Shown here piece after piece: positions 47,801 through 51,824 of a stretch of DNA of 62,000 nt. The notes below the pieces were generated by a model. That model was given only the letters and a program-made list of their open reading frames with translations, was not told the DNA's origin and ran no database searches. Source of the DNA: Cristatella mucedo (Eukaryota > Bryozoa > Phylactolaemata > Cristatellidae); assembly GCA_009760855.2 (NCBI GenBank), contig WPIO01000023.1:497501-559500 (forward strand), given 5' to 3'. The position numbers and the translations under genes were made by a program. Positions within the stretch are counted from its first letter, which is position 1, and each line of letters begins with the position of its first letter.

Positions 47801-48920
47801 AGGCTTTTGGAGCATACGAACTACATGCACGGTCTCCAAAGGATTTGAGGTTTGTAGGAGGTATTGGTAAACCTTTGGATTCCGAAAAGCGGGTGGTACG
47901 ATGCTTGGCCTGGTGGGGGAGTAGATCTGAGAGATAGGCTGGAGCCAAAGAATTAAGTGACCTAAAACATGGATATTTTCATTCTCAGATGCGAATATTA
48001 CATGCTATTACATTCTCGTAGAACTAAAGTTATACTTTACTGTTTCAATGAGAGCTCCTTAGTCCATGTCAAACTTGGACCAGAAGTGTAAAATTCCTGC
48101 CTCTGTGCCAAGAGATAGGCCTTTCAATTTCCGTTTGCAGATCAATTCAATGTAGTGTGATGGATTTTTTCATGGCACAAAATAAATCCGGTATATTTAT
48201 ATTTGGGAGAAATATCGCTGAATAGGACATTTCTCTGAATAATGAAGACTTTGAAAAAATCTCGATAGAGGAATGCGACCCAAAATCGGCTGCGAGCTTT
48301 CCCTGCTGCATATATCGAGGTCATGCGGCATCGCCGGATTTCTAACTTGGTCAGGACAATCTTTTAAAAGTATGCGGCGCTTGGCTTACAGAAAGTAAGG
48401 GAAGACATAATAACAATAATAATAATAATGCATTTTTATATCTCCCCCAGATAACTCAATATCATTCTAGGCACTTTACATTTGCTGCAAAGGAAGCATG
48501 ATCGAATGGTTAGTGGTAGGCAGTAATAATAATGACATAAGTAGTCTGTTTGGAGGCTTCCTGCGATTGTCGCGACCGAAGTGTCGCCTCGGTATCGTAT
48601 AGGGGCTAGACATCGGTCTCGGAGATATGGCTCAAACAATTTCTTTTCCGAAAGCTGCTTAGAAGACAAAATTAGCTCTTCAGCCGTTGATATTTCTTGT
48701 CCTATTCCTATTTCTAATGTTCACTTTAGCGACTAGCTTAACTCAAGAAATCTTGGAAAGCCCTCAGCTCCGTACAGAAGACATGCGGAAGGTACTCAGA
48801 TGCTTTTTTGACGCACTGAAAAGAAATATTTGCACCGTAATCGGAGAGCATGAGGCAATGTATCAACAACCTATCGCTCGGCAGACCTCTTTAAATCTGT
48901 CCAATCGGAATTCCCTATGA
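14822..48920 (+). CDS. Gene model: lectin/TSP1/sushi single-pass receptor (18 exons, spliced)
   Basis: Joining 18 exons with matching phases gives a frame of 4464 bases, about 1487 residues. Order: signal peptide (1-36), C-type lectin domain 1 (about 37-213), TSP1 repeat 1 (215-262), sushi 1 (263-330), lectin domain 2 (345-460), TSP1 repeat 2 (467-515), sushi 2-7 (516-925), FN3-like juxtamembrane region (926-1238), membrane helix (about 1245-1269) and a cytoplasmic tail to 1487. Many N-glycosylation sequons support a secreted or surface-exposed ectodomain. The FN3-like part carries CNGPLRRNRYYCIKIRAYND, a signature I know from receptor tyrosine phosphatases, but no phosphatase or kinase domain follows. 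Probable role: surface recognition or adhesion receptor; ligand unknown. The model is solid from 16184 to 41578, moderate to 44209 and uncertain after that. It could also be several overlapping transcripts. Confidence 0.7.
14931..16183 (+). other. Receptor intron 1, nothing recognised
   Basis: No exon-like or repeat-family sequence was recognised apart from a short ATT-rich tract near 15530-15560. Confidence 0.4.
16184..16402 (+). CDS. Receptor exon 2: C-type lectin domain 1, first half
   Basis: The acceptor is preceded by a pyrimidine tract (tttctgtttcag) and the donor is gtaagt. The exon is phase 1 to phase 1. The product contains CYYVSPLHNVTAEAADNEC followed by a SIITVETKEE segment. This matches the opening Cys, the 'EA...C' helix and the 'TVE.KEE' strand of a C-type lectin fold. 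Confidence 0.75.
16955..17045 (+). CDS. Receptor exon 3: C-type lectin domain 1, middle
   Basis: Acceptor ttattgcag, donor gtaagc, phase 1 to 2. Only the phase-1 frame is open. The product includes EYLKTDNASTCNATELSLSK with two glycosylation sequons, and aligns by position with the EYFWNLENGT part of lectin domain 2. Confidence 0.65.
17620..18140 (-). mobile_element. CR1/L2-group LINE 3' end, decayed
   Basis: Minus-strand translation gives PRTKLKSFGDWAIS, the counterpart of the conserved PRTNLKSFRGRAF block in other copies. The lower end carries the tail-like ctccacaggagaaccaaat. It lies within intron 3 of the receptor. Confidence 0.6.
18361..18509 (+). CDS. Receptor exon 4: C-type lectin domain 1, late part
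   Basis: It follows a strong pyrimidine tract (ttcttctgctacttctgtcag) and ends at gtgaat, phase 2 to 1, exactly the phase needed between exons 3 and 5. It begins RLSRCMWTLEQASW, which lines up with the FEESCLSVGN segment in lectin domain 2. A Gln/Arg/Gly-rich insert is extra compared with domain 2. Confidence 0.5.
18954..19028 (+). CDS. Receptor exon 5: end of C-type lectin domain 1
   Basis: Acceptor aatttttacag, donor gtaatt, phase 1 to 1. It encodes ACKIGGLFPELLAELFCHLR followed by KAIE. The closing pair of Cys matches RCTQFLEYLCKTQQERL that ends lectin domain 2, and the next exon then opens with DGAWGEW just as domain 2 is followed by DGNWGEW. Confidence 0.6.
19172..19318 (-). mobile_element. 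tRNA-derived SINE, family A
   Basis: Tail (aatataattcatttgtatag, then ccctaagagaac) followed by a tRNA-like head with a B-box remnant (cggctcaagcctacgac), all in reverse orientation. Located in receptor intron 5. Confidence 0.6.
19445..20580 (-). mobile_element. CR1/L2-group LINE, 5'-truncated copy
   Basis: Minus-strand pieces include [35 protein letters not shown] and HITLLLAELHWLPVKQRID, the standard order for the last part of the reverse transcriptase. The 3' end carries the TTA-rich microsatellite near 19450. Frameshifts break the protein. Confidence 0.75.
20581..22364 (+). other. Receptor intron 5, mostly unrecognised
   Basis: A tRNA-like head with a B-box-like stretch (gtgggttcaagtcctgc) lies at 21605-21690, resembling family B SINEs but lacking their tail. 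Otherwise nothing is recognised. Confidence 0.35.
22360..22600 (-). mobile_element. LINE 3' tail, decayed
   Basis: An AATAATAATAATAAAA tract adjoins gcgccctaagagaacc, the shared tail block. It ends about 300 bases before the TSP1 exon. Confidence 0.55.
22902..23107 (+). CDS. Receptor exon 6: TSP1 repeat 1 and start of sushi 1
   Basis: Acceptor cctttcattag, donor gtaaga, phase 1 to 0. The exon has no in-frame ATG at its start, so a start-codon-based scan misses it in this frame. The product begins DGAWGEWSSWNGVCDGQ and continues to RRQCGGGDCWGDSVHVQVCC. This has the W..W..W and CGG..C pattern of a thrombospondin type-1 repeat. The CC then opens the first sushi domain. Confidence 0.8.
23108..25385 (+). 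other. Receptor intron 6, nothing recognised
   Basis: About 2.3 kb without any SINE, LINE or exon that I can support. An open frame at 23296-23640 has no known domain. Confidence 0.4.
25386..25749 (+). CDS. Receptor exon 7: rest of sushi 1 and start of lectin domain 2
   Basis: Acceptor ctttttatag, phase 0 to 1. The donor is gttggt, a weaker but usable site. The sushi part shows YSCSSGFYV, then Cys, Trp and a closing VCK. Lectin domain 2 follows with DYCYQVHHSGASFDVARNVC and EELDFIKSLLS. An ATG at 25404 is internal and not a start. Confidence 0.8.
25750..26681 (+). other. Receptor intron 7, nothing recognised
   Basis: AT-rich. An open frame at 26330-26668 has no domain and lies just before the exon 8 acceptor. 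Confidence 0.4.
26682..27012 (+). CDS. Receptor exon 8: end of lectin domain 2 and TSP1 repeat 2
   Basis: Acceptor tttgtgctttag, phase 1 to 2, donor gtaccg. The lectin domain closes with RCTQFLEYLCK. TSP1 repeat 2 begins DGNWGEWSEWSTC and continues through FCGGASCPGSEQDI. The frame stays open into the next exon because the following 99-base intron contains no stop and is a multiple of three. Confidence 0.75.
27013..27111 (+). other. Short 99-base intron with open frame
   Basis: It starts gtaccg and ends with a pyrimidine-rich tract and tag. Removing it leaves CPGSEQDISYCC, with the same spacing (Cys, nine residues, Cys-Cys) as CWGDSVHVQVCC in the first TSP1-sushi module. Retaining it would insert 33 residues without a stop. 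Confidence 0.6.
27112..27627 (+). CDS. Receptor exon 9: sushi 2, sushi 3 and start of sushi 4
   Basis: Acceptor ctcgactgttgtag, donor gtaagt, phase 2 to 2. Sushi 2 runs from YCCGAPKY through SCNFGYELTGG to WEPAWPSC. Sushi 3 runs from ASCGRPV through IHCERGYRTKGG to WSAAPPIC. Sushi 4 opens with VICPSVPLVPGN and is completed in the next exon. Confidence 0.8.
27700..28265 (+). mobile_element. CR1/L2-like retroelement 3' fragment, subfamily X
   Basis: Translation from 27812 gives MPVEQRIQSKVLTLTHKARH, then GLAPSYLAEVLHQF and GPRLWNSLPQFLRND, typical of the end of these reverse transcriptases. A related, more decayed copy is at 2490-2900. It lies in the receptor intron between exons 9 and 10. Confidence 0.7.
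28420..28760 (+). mobile_element. LINE reverse-transcriptase fragment
   Basis: The stretch retains the order seen elsewhere: a YFCFD-like region, then cctccactgtcaagccggcc and tactttcagcta, which match the 'STVKSAYFQL' block of 40375-40640. Frames are broken. Confidence 0.5.
28929..29455 (+). CDS. Receptor exon 10: end of sushi 4, sushi 5 and sushi 6
   Basis: Acceptor cgtctcgctgcag, donor gtaggt, phase 2 to 1. It encodes FHCEFGYEYGG and WSRSTHPDGC (sushi 4), VLCRDHPPLP through WSLPPEGC (sushi 5) and LSCDEPGAGSG through VDWDGRPLNCE (sushi 6). Each shows the four-Cys, G-Y/W pattern. Third positions are more GC-rich than in neighbouring exons. Confidence 0.8.
29456..29829 (+). other. Start of receptor intron 10, nothing recognised
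   Basis: No exon or repeat recognised apart from a short AAT run just before the SINE. Confidence 0.4.
29830..29978 (-). mobile_element. tRNA-derived SINE, family B
   Basis: Reverse orientation. It shows the tail (agcggcagaagaaccttta, then ggctgtcaccacc), a central cggcaataactgatcgccca and the B-box side (caggattcaaacccacga). Other copies are near 36935, 39862, 40190 and 57700. Confidence 0.65.
29979..30828 (+). other. Rest of receptor intron 10, nothing recognised
   Basis: No supported feature. An open minus-strand frame at 30504-30815 has no domain. Confidence 0.4.
30829..31017 (+). CDS. Receptor exon 11: sushi 7
   Basis: Acceptor ctttttattttcag, donor gtaagt, phase 1 to 1, 63 codons: a classic one-domain-per-exon sushi module. 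It runs from IECGDPGLGVN through YQCLRGHVFSGS and RCTAVKTW to LVCV. Confidence 0.85.
31018..32079 (+). other. Receptor intron 11, nothing recognised
   Basis: Overlapping open frames on both strands at 31585-31928 have no recognisable domain. No repeat-family member was seen. Confidence 0.4.
32080..32675 (+). CDS. Receptor exon 12: FN3-like juxtamembrane region, first part
   Basis: Acceptor cttgcctttgcag, donor gtgagt, phase 1 to 0, 198 codons. The product includes an FN3-like opening (PYLLQARWIQSDHYNGVLV) and later NEYNGTLKGFAVIVKQVHPW. The latter recalls the 'G.I..Y.VIV' strand found before the membrane in receptor tyrosine phosphatases and related receptors. Confidence 0.75.
32793..32856. 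repeat. (CT)n microsatellite
   Basis: An uninterrupted run of about 31 CT units followed by a longer pyrimidine-rich region to about 33010. It lies in receptor intron 12. Confidence 0.95.
33233..33318 (+). repeat. tRNA-like sequence, probably a SINE head
   Basis: An A-box-like ttagctcagagatag and a B-box-like ggttccgaatcgaatcc lie about 35 bases apart. The acceptor stem does not pair, so a functional tRNA is unlikely. Confidence 0.35.
33500..33800 (+). mobile_element. LINE 3' fragment
   Basis: Recognisable blocks include cctcgaactacatttaaatc and ggtgaccgagccttcagctc, matching the 'PRTNLKSFGDRAFSSYAPKAW' coding block of other copies, with frames broken. Confidence 0.6.
33880..34990 (+). mobile_element. 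CR1/L2-group LINE, 5'-truncated copy
   Basis: It begins in the reverse-transcriptase core (LDLSGAFGT; later SITSTSLQWFAS). It then shows the ADDTQ-like region (acgaaacacagctgtacctg) and the RLQLVQNSAAWLVCHERLV block. It ends near 34990 with tgcctagaaagagattatgt and a TTA-type tail. Broken by frameshifts. Confidence 0.7.
35140..36066 (+). mobile_element. CR1/L2-group LINE, 5'-truncated copy
   Basis: It carries RERGSCHISPLRDDLHWLPV followed by KQRIEFKVLSLTF and LNSLAPAYLSDLL, then the conserved tail and a TTATTATTATCA end. One frame of 110 codons remains open, but the catalytic part is missing. Confidence 0.75.
36067..36934 (+). other. Intronic sequence, nothing recognised
   Basis: A near-duplicate of about 20 bases occurs at 36695-36735 (aaatcgtgaattctagctct and neighbours). 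Otherwise no feature. Confidence 0.4.
36935..37092 (+). mobile_element. tRNA-derived SINE, family B
   Basis: tRNA-like head with self-complementary acgacctcg and cgaggtcgt flanking four bases, then a B-box-like gtggattcgaatt. The tail ggtgatagccttaaaggctc and ttctgtccctatatgaaaga is shared with the other family B copies. Confidence 0.65.
37215..37480 (+). mobile_element. LINE fragment
   Basis: cgcttacagttggcgcaaaa, followed by a CHECRNCYT-type block and accccatcaagcagcg-like sequence, corresponds to the 'RLQLVQN...HITPLL..LHWLPVKQR' region. It ends about 150 bases before exon 13. Confidence 0.5.
37635..37977 (+). CDS. Receptor exon 13: FN3-like juxtamembrane region, second part
   Basis: Acceptor tttgatctctag, donor gtgagg, phase 0 to 1. 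It continues the exon 12 strand pattern with LWPAYLATPMCNLYNP and ends with CNGPLRRNRYYCIKIRAYND and YGYNDSACSEAILL. The 'NGPL......Y..K.RA....GY.DS' signature is typical of phosphatase-type receptor ectodomains. Confidence 0.8.
38115..38340 (-). mobile_element. LINE 3' fragment
   Basis: aaggacgaatcacagggacc and cgaataagcacataaagg are shared with minus-strand copies at 44735 and 47475. Confidence 0.55.
38463..38501. repeat. Hairpin, 10-bp stem
   Basis: actcacgccc and gggcgtgagt are exact reverse complements separated by 19 bases, which themselves contain the palindromic cccatggg. Confidence 0.85.
38828..39110. repeat. (GGTGCT)n hexanucleotide array with degenerate GGTTCG-type extension
   Basis: About 28 perfect GGTGCT units run from 38828 to about 39000, followed by about 110 bases of degenerate units (gggttcgggttcgggttcgg, gggagcgggtgtggg). 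It is located in receptor intron 13. Pro-Ala, His-Gln and Leu-Val open frames across it are products of the repeat and not genes. Confidence 0.97.
39249..39289. repeat. Perfect hairpin, 16-bp stem
   Basis: tattgagggacacgag and ctcgtgtccctcaata are exact reverse complements separated by nine bases. Confidence 0.95.
39290..39861 (+). other. Intronic sequence with an internal repeat
   Basis: Two loosely similar segments occur, at about 39570-39690 and 39745-39850. Both contain attttctcgca/ctgacaac-like sequence followed by atgtcaagagtc and later gtagactg with atgagatc. This suggests an old tandem duplication of about 170 bases. Confidence 0.4.
39862..40022 (-). mobile_element. tRNA-derived SINE, family B
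   Basis: Reverse orientation with the full set of blocks. The anticodon-arm region is a near-palindrome, cacgacctcgg then ga then ccgaggtcgtg, at 39961-39984. The B-box side reads ggaatcgaacccacgac. Confidence 0.7.
40080..40150 (+). mobile_element. LINE 3' tail
   Basis: aaagcgcctagaaagagaat and gttctctgagggtgctttat, followed by a TTATTATAATCATTATA end. This is the cleanest short copy of the shared tail. Confidence 0.6.
40190..40352 (+). mobile_element. tRNA-derived SINE, family B
   Basis: Good polymerase III promoter boxes: tagcccagagg (A box) and gggtacgaatcc (B box). The tail is ggcggtgatagcagttaagg, ttctgtcgctttaagaatga and ggctgttgaatcagct. It lies head-on to the copy at 39862-40022. 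Confidence 0.75.
40375..40640 (+). mobile_element. LINE reverse-transcriptase fragment
   Basis: An open frame carries NLGVMFPSDLSLDDHISSTV, then AYFQLHNIAQIRACLDKDT and LVHAFVTSRLDLCNSLLAGL. It stops at the 'RLQLVQK' block. Best preserved copy of this segment in the window. Confidence 0.75.
40641..41084 (+). other. Intronic sequence, little recognised
   Basis: A weak tRNA-like stretch (gttcgtgggttcaagatgaa) lies near 40840. Nothing else is supported. Confidence 0.35.
41085..41425 (-). mobile_element. LINE 3' end, decayed
   Basis: A TTATTATTAGG tract and agcaccacaggagaactaaa open the tail. Further on, a minus-strand pattern resembles the 17620 and 22360 copies. Confidence 0.5.
41499..41578 (+). 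CDS. Receptor exon 14: transmembrane helix
   Basis: Acceptor caccgtcttag, donor gtaagt, phase 1 to 0. It encodes a short acidic linker (EWDGELIL), then PTILASLPFVTFLIAGIIA, a hydrophobic run continued by YLVF in the next exon. The position right after the juxtamembrane domain is as expected for a single-pass type I protein. Confidence 0.75.
41783..41917 (+). CDS. Receptor exon 15: end of membrane helix and start of cytoplasmic tail
   Basis: Acceptor tttcactttgcag, donor gtaacg, phase 0 to 0, 45 codons. It begins YLVFQSAVGDPVVPQT and continues with KEDMLLRIKEGELLRG. No catalytic motif. Confidence 0.65.
41918..43549 (+). other. Receptor intron 15
   Basis: 42789-43080 has ends that resemble the 56571-56756 element (gccatggcgttgccaga at the left, gccacctggctctgtcact at the right) and may be a distant relative. 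A perfect 8-bp hairpin (ctcacagc, tcc, gctgtgag) lies at 43026-43044. No exon recognised. Confidence 0.35.
43550..43584 (+). CDS. Receptor exon 16: candidate 35-base microexon
   Basis: Both splice sites are good (ttgcttgtgcag before, gtaagt after), phase 0 to 2. It encodes MSFERAGIYPP plus a split codon. The frame agrees with exon 15 before it and with a start at 43902 after it. It may instead be skipped. Confidence 0.4.
43902..44209 (+). CDS. Receptor exon 17: Ser/Pro/Lys-rich cytoplasmic tail
   Basis: With the microexon included, the acceptor is at 43900-43901 (tactttgattag). If the microexon is skipped, the acceptor at 43877-43878 (cgttccag) keeps the frame from exon 15. Donor gtaagt, phase 1 at the end. 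The product is hydrophilic and probably disordered (PVNPDVAKQIISESHTLQP, SSLSPKAPSQFASARNF, RLLQDYVVPHERIEIDAPPG). Its Ser/Thr and Tyr residues could be phosphorylated, but no named domain is seen. Confidence 0.55.
44210..44734 (+). other. Intronic or 3' flanking sequence, nothing recognised
   Basis: AT-rich, no repeat family member and no exon that I can support. Confidence 0.4.
44735..45150 (-). mobile_element. LINE 3' end
   Basis: An AATAGTAATAATAATAC tract and gcacccctggagaactgaat mark the tail. gtaccataaggaacatgt and the block around 45040 match decayed coding sequence in reverse. Confidence 0.6.
45151..46413 (+). other. Stretch with two small tandem duplications
   Basis: A repeat of gtaggatcactggaat-type units lies at 45400-45465. 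Two similar 42-base segments at about 46075-46158 each contain gtagagcaagta preceded by a pyrimidine-rich tract. No exon with matching phase was found. Confidence 0.4.
46414..46692 (+). CDS. Candidate exon near the receptor 3' end, unplaced
   Basis: Strong acceptor (gtcactttttctgcag) and donor (gtaaga) bound 93 open codons, phase 0 to 0, with coding-like composition (KADRLHAIKFAAYTHEHDLG at the start). It cannot follow exon 17 directly because exon 17 ends in phase 1. It could belong to another isoform or to a separate gene whose other exons I did not find. Confidence 0.3.
46768..46937 (+). CDS. Alternative terminal exon of receptor
   Basis: Acceptor aactcgttttcgcag, phase 1 start, so it can join exon 17 in frame. 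It encodes NLRTRVLMAHAEMVLRNEIV and later residues to a TAG at 46935. An AATAAA lies at 47010 with a T/GT-rich stretch after it, a good polyadenylation context. The 48730 exon lacks such a signal nearby, so this may be the true end. Confidence 0.4.
47010..47015 (+). terminator. Polyadenylation signal AATAAA
   Basis: AATAAA lies 72 bases after the TAG of the alternative terminal exon and is followed within 20-40 bases by a T-rich run. Confidence 0.4.
47470..47975 (-). mobile_element. CR1/L2-group LINE 3' end
   Basis: Minus-strand frame of 79 codons begins MAPAYLSDLLPHQAKHRTTR and includes PTNLKSFGDRACSSYAPKAW followed by NSLPTC. The tail (gcgccctcggagaactcaat, AATAATAATAATGC) is well preserved, so this is one of the younger copies. 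Confidence 0.8.
47976..48414 (+). other. Non-coding, nothing recognised
   Basis: No supported exon or repeat. Confidence 0.4.
48415..48540 (-). mobile_element. LINE 3' tail
   Basis: AATAATAATAATAATGC followed by tctcccccagataactcaat and attctaggcactttacattt, the shared tail. It ends about 190 bases before the candidate last receptor exon. Confidence 0.6.
48730..48920 (+). CDS. Receptor exon 18: candidate terminal coding exon
   Basis: An excellent pyrimidine-rich acceptor (tttctaatgttcactttag) opens in phase 1, matching the end of exon 17. It encodes 62 codons beginning TSLTQEILESPQLRTEDMRK and ending in TGA 48918-48920. No clear AATAAA follows within a few hundred bases. It competes with 46768-46937 as the last exon. 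Confidence 0.4.
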
Positions 48921-49624
48921 ATTAACTCTAAAAAATTGCTTCCTTGCAAAATAATGGCCCTTCAGGTAGCCGACACTTATCACGCGCCGAATACCCATGG
49001 CTTTAGCAGAATTTTTAGCCCTTTAGCGTCTGTTGTTATTAAAAAAACAGGCTGCCACTTCTGGACAAATACATGGAATGTGCGGCACTGATAAGCTTCT
49101 GGAGTCGCTATTTACTTGAATGCTCAGCTGCTATGAACATTAACATTGACTTTAAAGTGGATACCTCTCATGAAATAGACGCGAAATATCAGGCTTATGA
49201 ACAGCACGATGGTTATGTATGAAACCAGATTTACGTAAAACTTCCGGCTTCACCGGCATATAAGGCGAGAACCTGAACACAGCAGGCCCTCTACGGTGAA
49301 CGGTCCGCCTGTCGCTAAGTCACAGCAATGTCCTTAGACCCGCGACTCTGTCAGTATTGCACTCAACCAGTATTAAAATGCGTCTCTGAACTTTAGCTTC
49401 TATAAGCTTGTGGCGAGTCTGTCTTAATTCACCTAACGTACAGGAAATTCTTTTCGCTTTCCTTAACTATGCTGTTGCAAAATTTGGAGCCCTGCTTGCG
49501 GAATTTAGAGCGCTCCATCTTTACCATTTTGGTGTGTTGTGGGCGTCTGAGCTGTACAATGCACGTATTTCGCCGCAACCTAAAACACTGATATTTACGC
49601 GGCTATAGGAGTGCACCTTCTACA
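48921..49624. other. Intergenic or 3' untranslated sequence, nothing recognised
   Basis: No AATAAA was found close to the 48920 stop. An open frame at 49408-49608 has no domain. Confidence 0.4.
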
Positions 49625-49740
49625 GGCGTCAAAGGTGCTCACTTTTGATGACCAAGGACTTGGGCCCGAGCCCCTCGGCATATGTGAAATAGCGATTCAT
49701 TTCTCTTAGGGAGCAATATATATGAATTAATATGTATTTA
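49625..49740 (+). mobile_element. tRNA-derived SINE, family A
   Basis: B-box side (cttgggcccgagcccctcgg), catatgtgaaatagcgattc and the tail ttctcttagggagcaatata, then an AT-rich end. The A-box part is incomplete. Confidence 0.55.
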
Positions 49741-50650
49741 TTTATTTACACTATTTACCTCTATAATAAGCTAGATTTTTACTAAGTTGGCAATCCGTCA
49801 CAGTCTCTGATGTCACGCTTAATATATGCATGTGGTGAACTTTATGATAATACCAAGATGGCACTGCACCAATGAGTGCCATATAAAAAAAGCGCGGAGA
49901 GATAATTGGTCGAATTGCATTTGTAGCTTCATGGTGAGTCGCAGCTCAGTATATAATTCATTCGTATAAATGCAGCTTCATGCTGAGTCGCATCTCAACG
50001 CTGATTCGCTACCCAGCCCTGACGAATAAATTTAATAAAATTGAATTTTCTTTTGTTTTATAATAAAAAATTCAAATATAATTTTCAAATACGTTTCGAT
50101 TTTTTCTCCTGTACAGATTATGCTCCGTTAAGAAAGAACTCTAAGATTGGTGGTTATTAAGTCGGGCTCGGCAGCTCGGTCAGCGGACCCTCACGCAAGC
50201 CGTCCAATGCAAAGTTGGAGTTTTCCATGATTGATTTTTTACAGGTGCGGGCTCATTTCCATATCAGACCTGCTGTTTCCACCTGCCACCGGCGAGTTTT
50301 CACTGCAATGAATTTGGAACAAAAAGGAGGAAATTGAGCAGAATATAACCGCACATATTGCAGATAACGAAAAAATAGCGACAAAAGAAGTCACTTGGTG
50401 CTACATTGCTGAAACTCATCAAAATGTTGCATGCGACGAAGGACTGAACGGACAGCAAGAGACTGGAGAAGAAGCTTCGAGCTGTCAAAGCTCAGCGAAT
50501 TTTAAACTTTTCAGTCTCATTTATGACACGGTCAAAAAAAGAGACTGTAGGTAAGATCGGAGCACTTCACGACTCAGGTCGTGATATAGAGTCCTTGCCG
50601 ATAGTAGGCCGGGCTTACCAGCTAGGAAAAAGAGTAATCAAGATACAGTT
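49741..50650. other. Intergenic, nothing recognised
   Basis: AT-rich with a short direct repeat of gcttcatg(g/c)tgagtcgca around 49926 and 49976. No gene supported. Confidence 0.4.
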
Positions 50651-51301
50651 AGTCATCAGCTTTTGATAATATTAATCACCAAGTCCTTCTCGAGCACATC
50701 TCATCTCGCCTGGGCATCACTGGCATTGCCCTGCAATGGTTCAGATCCTATCTCAGTGGGAGACTCCAGAGTATTGGTGTGAATGGACAAAGGTCATCCG
50801 AGGGACCTCTGAAGTATAGGGTACCTCAGGGCTCTGTGCTTGGTCCTCTTCTCTTCACAGTGTACTCTCTTCCTCTTGCCTTTGTAATTGCTCCGCATAA
50901 CCTAGGCTTTCGCTTCTATGCAAAGGATACTCAACTGTACCTTTGCTTTGATCCCTTCCAGCCCTCCAGTACGTCGAATTCAGTCAGCTCCCCTGCTGCA
51001 TGTATTGATGACACCTGCATATGAATGGCAGCTAACTTTCTTAAATTGAATGATGATAAATCCAATTAACTAGTTATAAGCAAACTAAGTGGGACTCAAA
51101 AATAGAAAAGTTTTAGCGCTCAAAATCTGTTCTGCCAGCTTATCTCCTGTTGCATCTGCACGAAATCTAGGTGTCCTGTTCCAAAGTGACCTTTCACTAG
51201 ACGACCATCAACTCCACAGTCAAGTCTGCCTACTTTCGGCTGCATAACGAAGCTTAAAATTCGGGTTTACTTAGAAAGAAATATTATATCCAAATTGGCC
51301 C

Positions 51302-51378
51302 ACGCATTTATTATGTAACATTATGTAACATTATGTAATGCAATTATATAAAGCATTATGTAATGCATTATGTAACAT
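51302..51378. repeat. Short tandem repeats of cattatgtaa type
   Basis: cattatgtaa occurs five times with small changes within about 75 bases, inside the LINE copy. Confidence 0.7.
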
Positions 51379-51520
51379 CCGTTCTCAACTTCTGCCACTC
51401 ACTGCTTGCTGGTCTACCGGCTGGTGCAATCATGCGCTTACAGTTGGTGCAAAATTCTGCTGGATAGGATTGTCTGTCGTGAGCGTCGAAGTTGCCACAT
51501 CACACCACTTCTCGCCGACC

Positions 51521-51824
51521 TGTGTTGTGTGACGGTTGCTCCAGCGGGGGGGGGGGGGGCTGTTCTAGTGGGAGTCTCACGGAGACAAAGCGGGCGCAGG
51601 TACGCAGTAACGAGACTCTCTTTATTCCTCTCAACGGGCACATATATGGGAGCCCAATCAATCATCACAACAATCAAATCATCGCAGCAGACGACACGAA
51701 ATATAACCTTCATTATTTGCCCGACGCTGCACTGCTTCAACGGCTTAACTATTGGCCACAGGTGAGGCAGATGCACTAGTGTCAGGCGATTCGCTAATTA
51801 CAGCAGAAGCCACAGGCGCACGCA
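51521..51824 (-). mobile_element. Probable solo LTR nested in LINE
   Basis: A foreign 304-base segment interrupts the LINE between ctcgccgacc and tacactggtttcc, which are adjacent in other copies. Plus-strand ends are TGTGTTGTG and GGCGCACGCA (TG to CA). On the minus strand there is a TATA-like catatat followed by gaggaataaagagagtctcg, which holds an AATAAA. Flanks share acc (gacc and aaacc), a possible decayed target duplication. Confidence 0.55.

Noticed and set aside
50779-51024. Active reverse transcriptase
   Set aside because: The catalytic YADD reads YAKD and the frame breaks on both sides.
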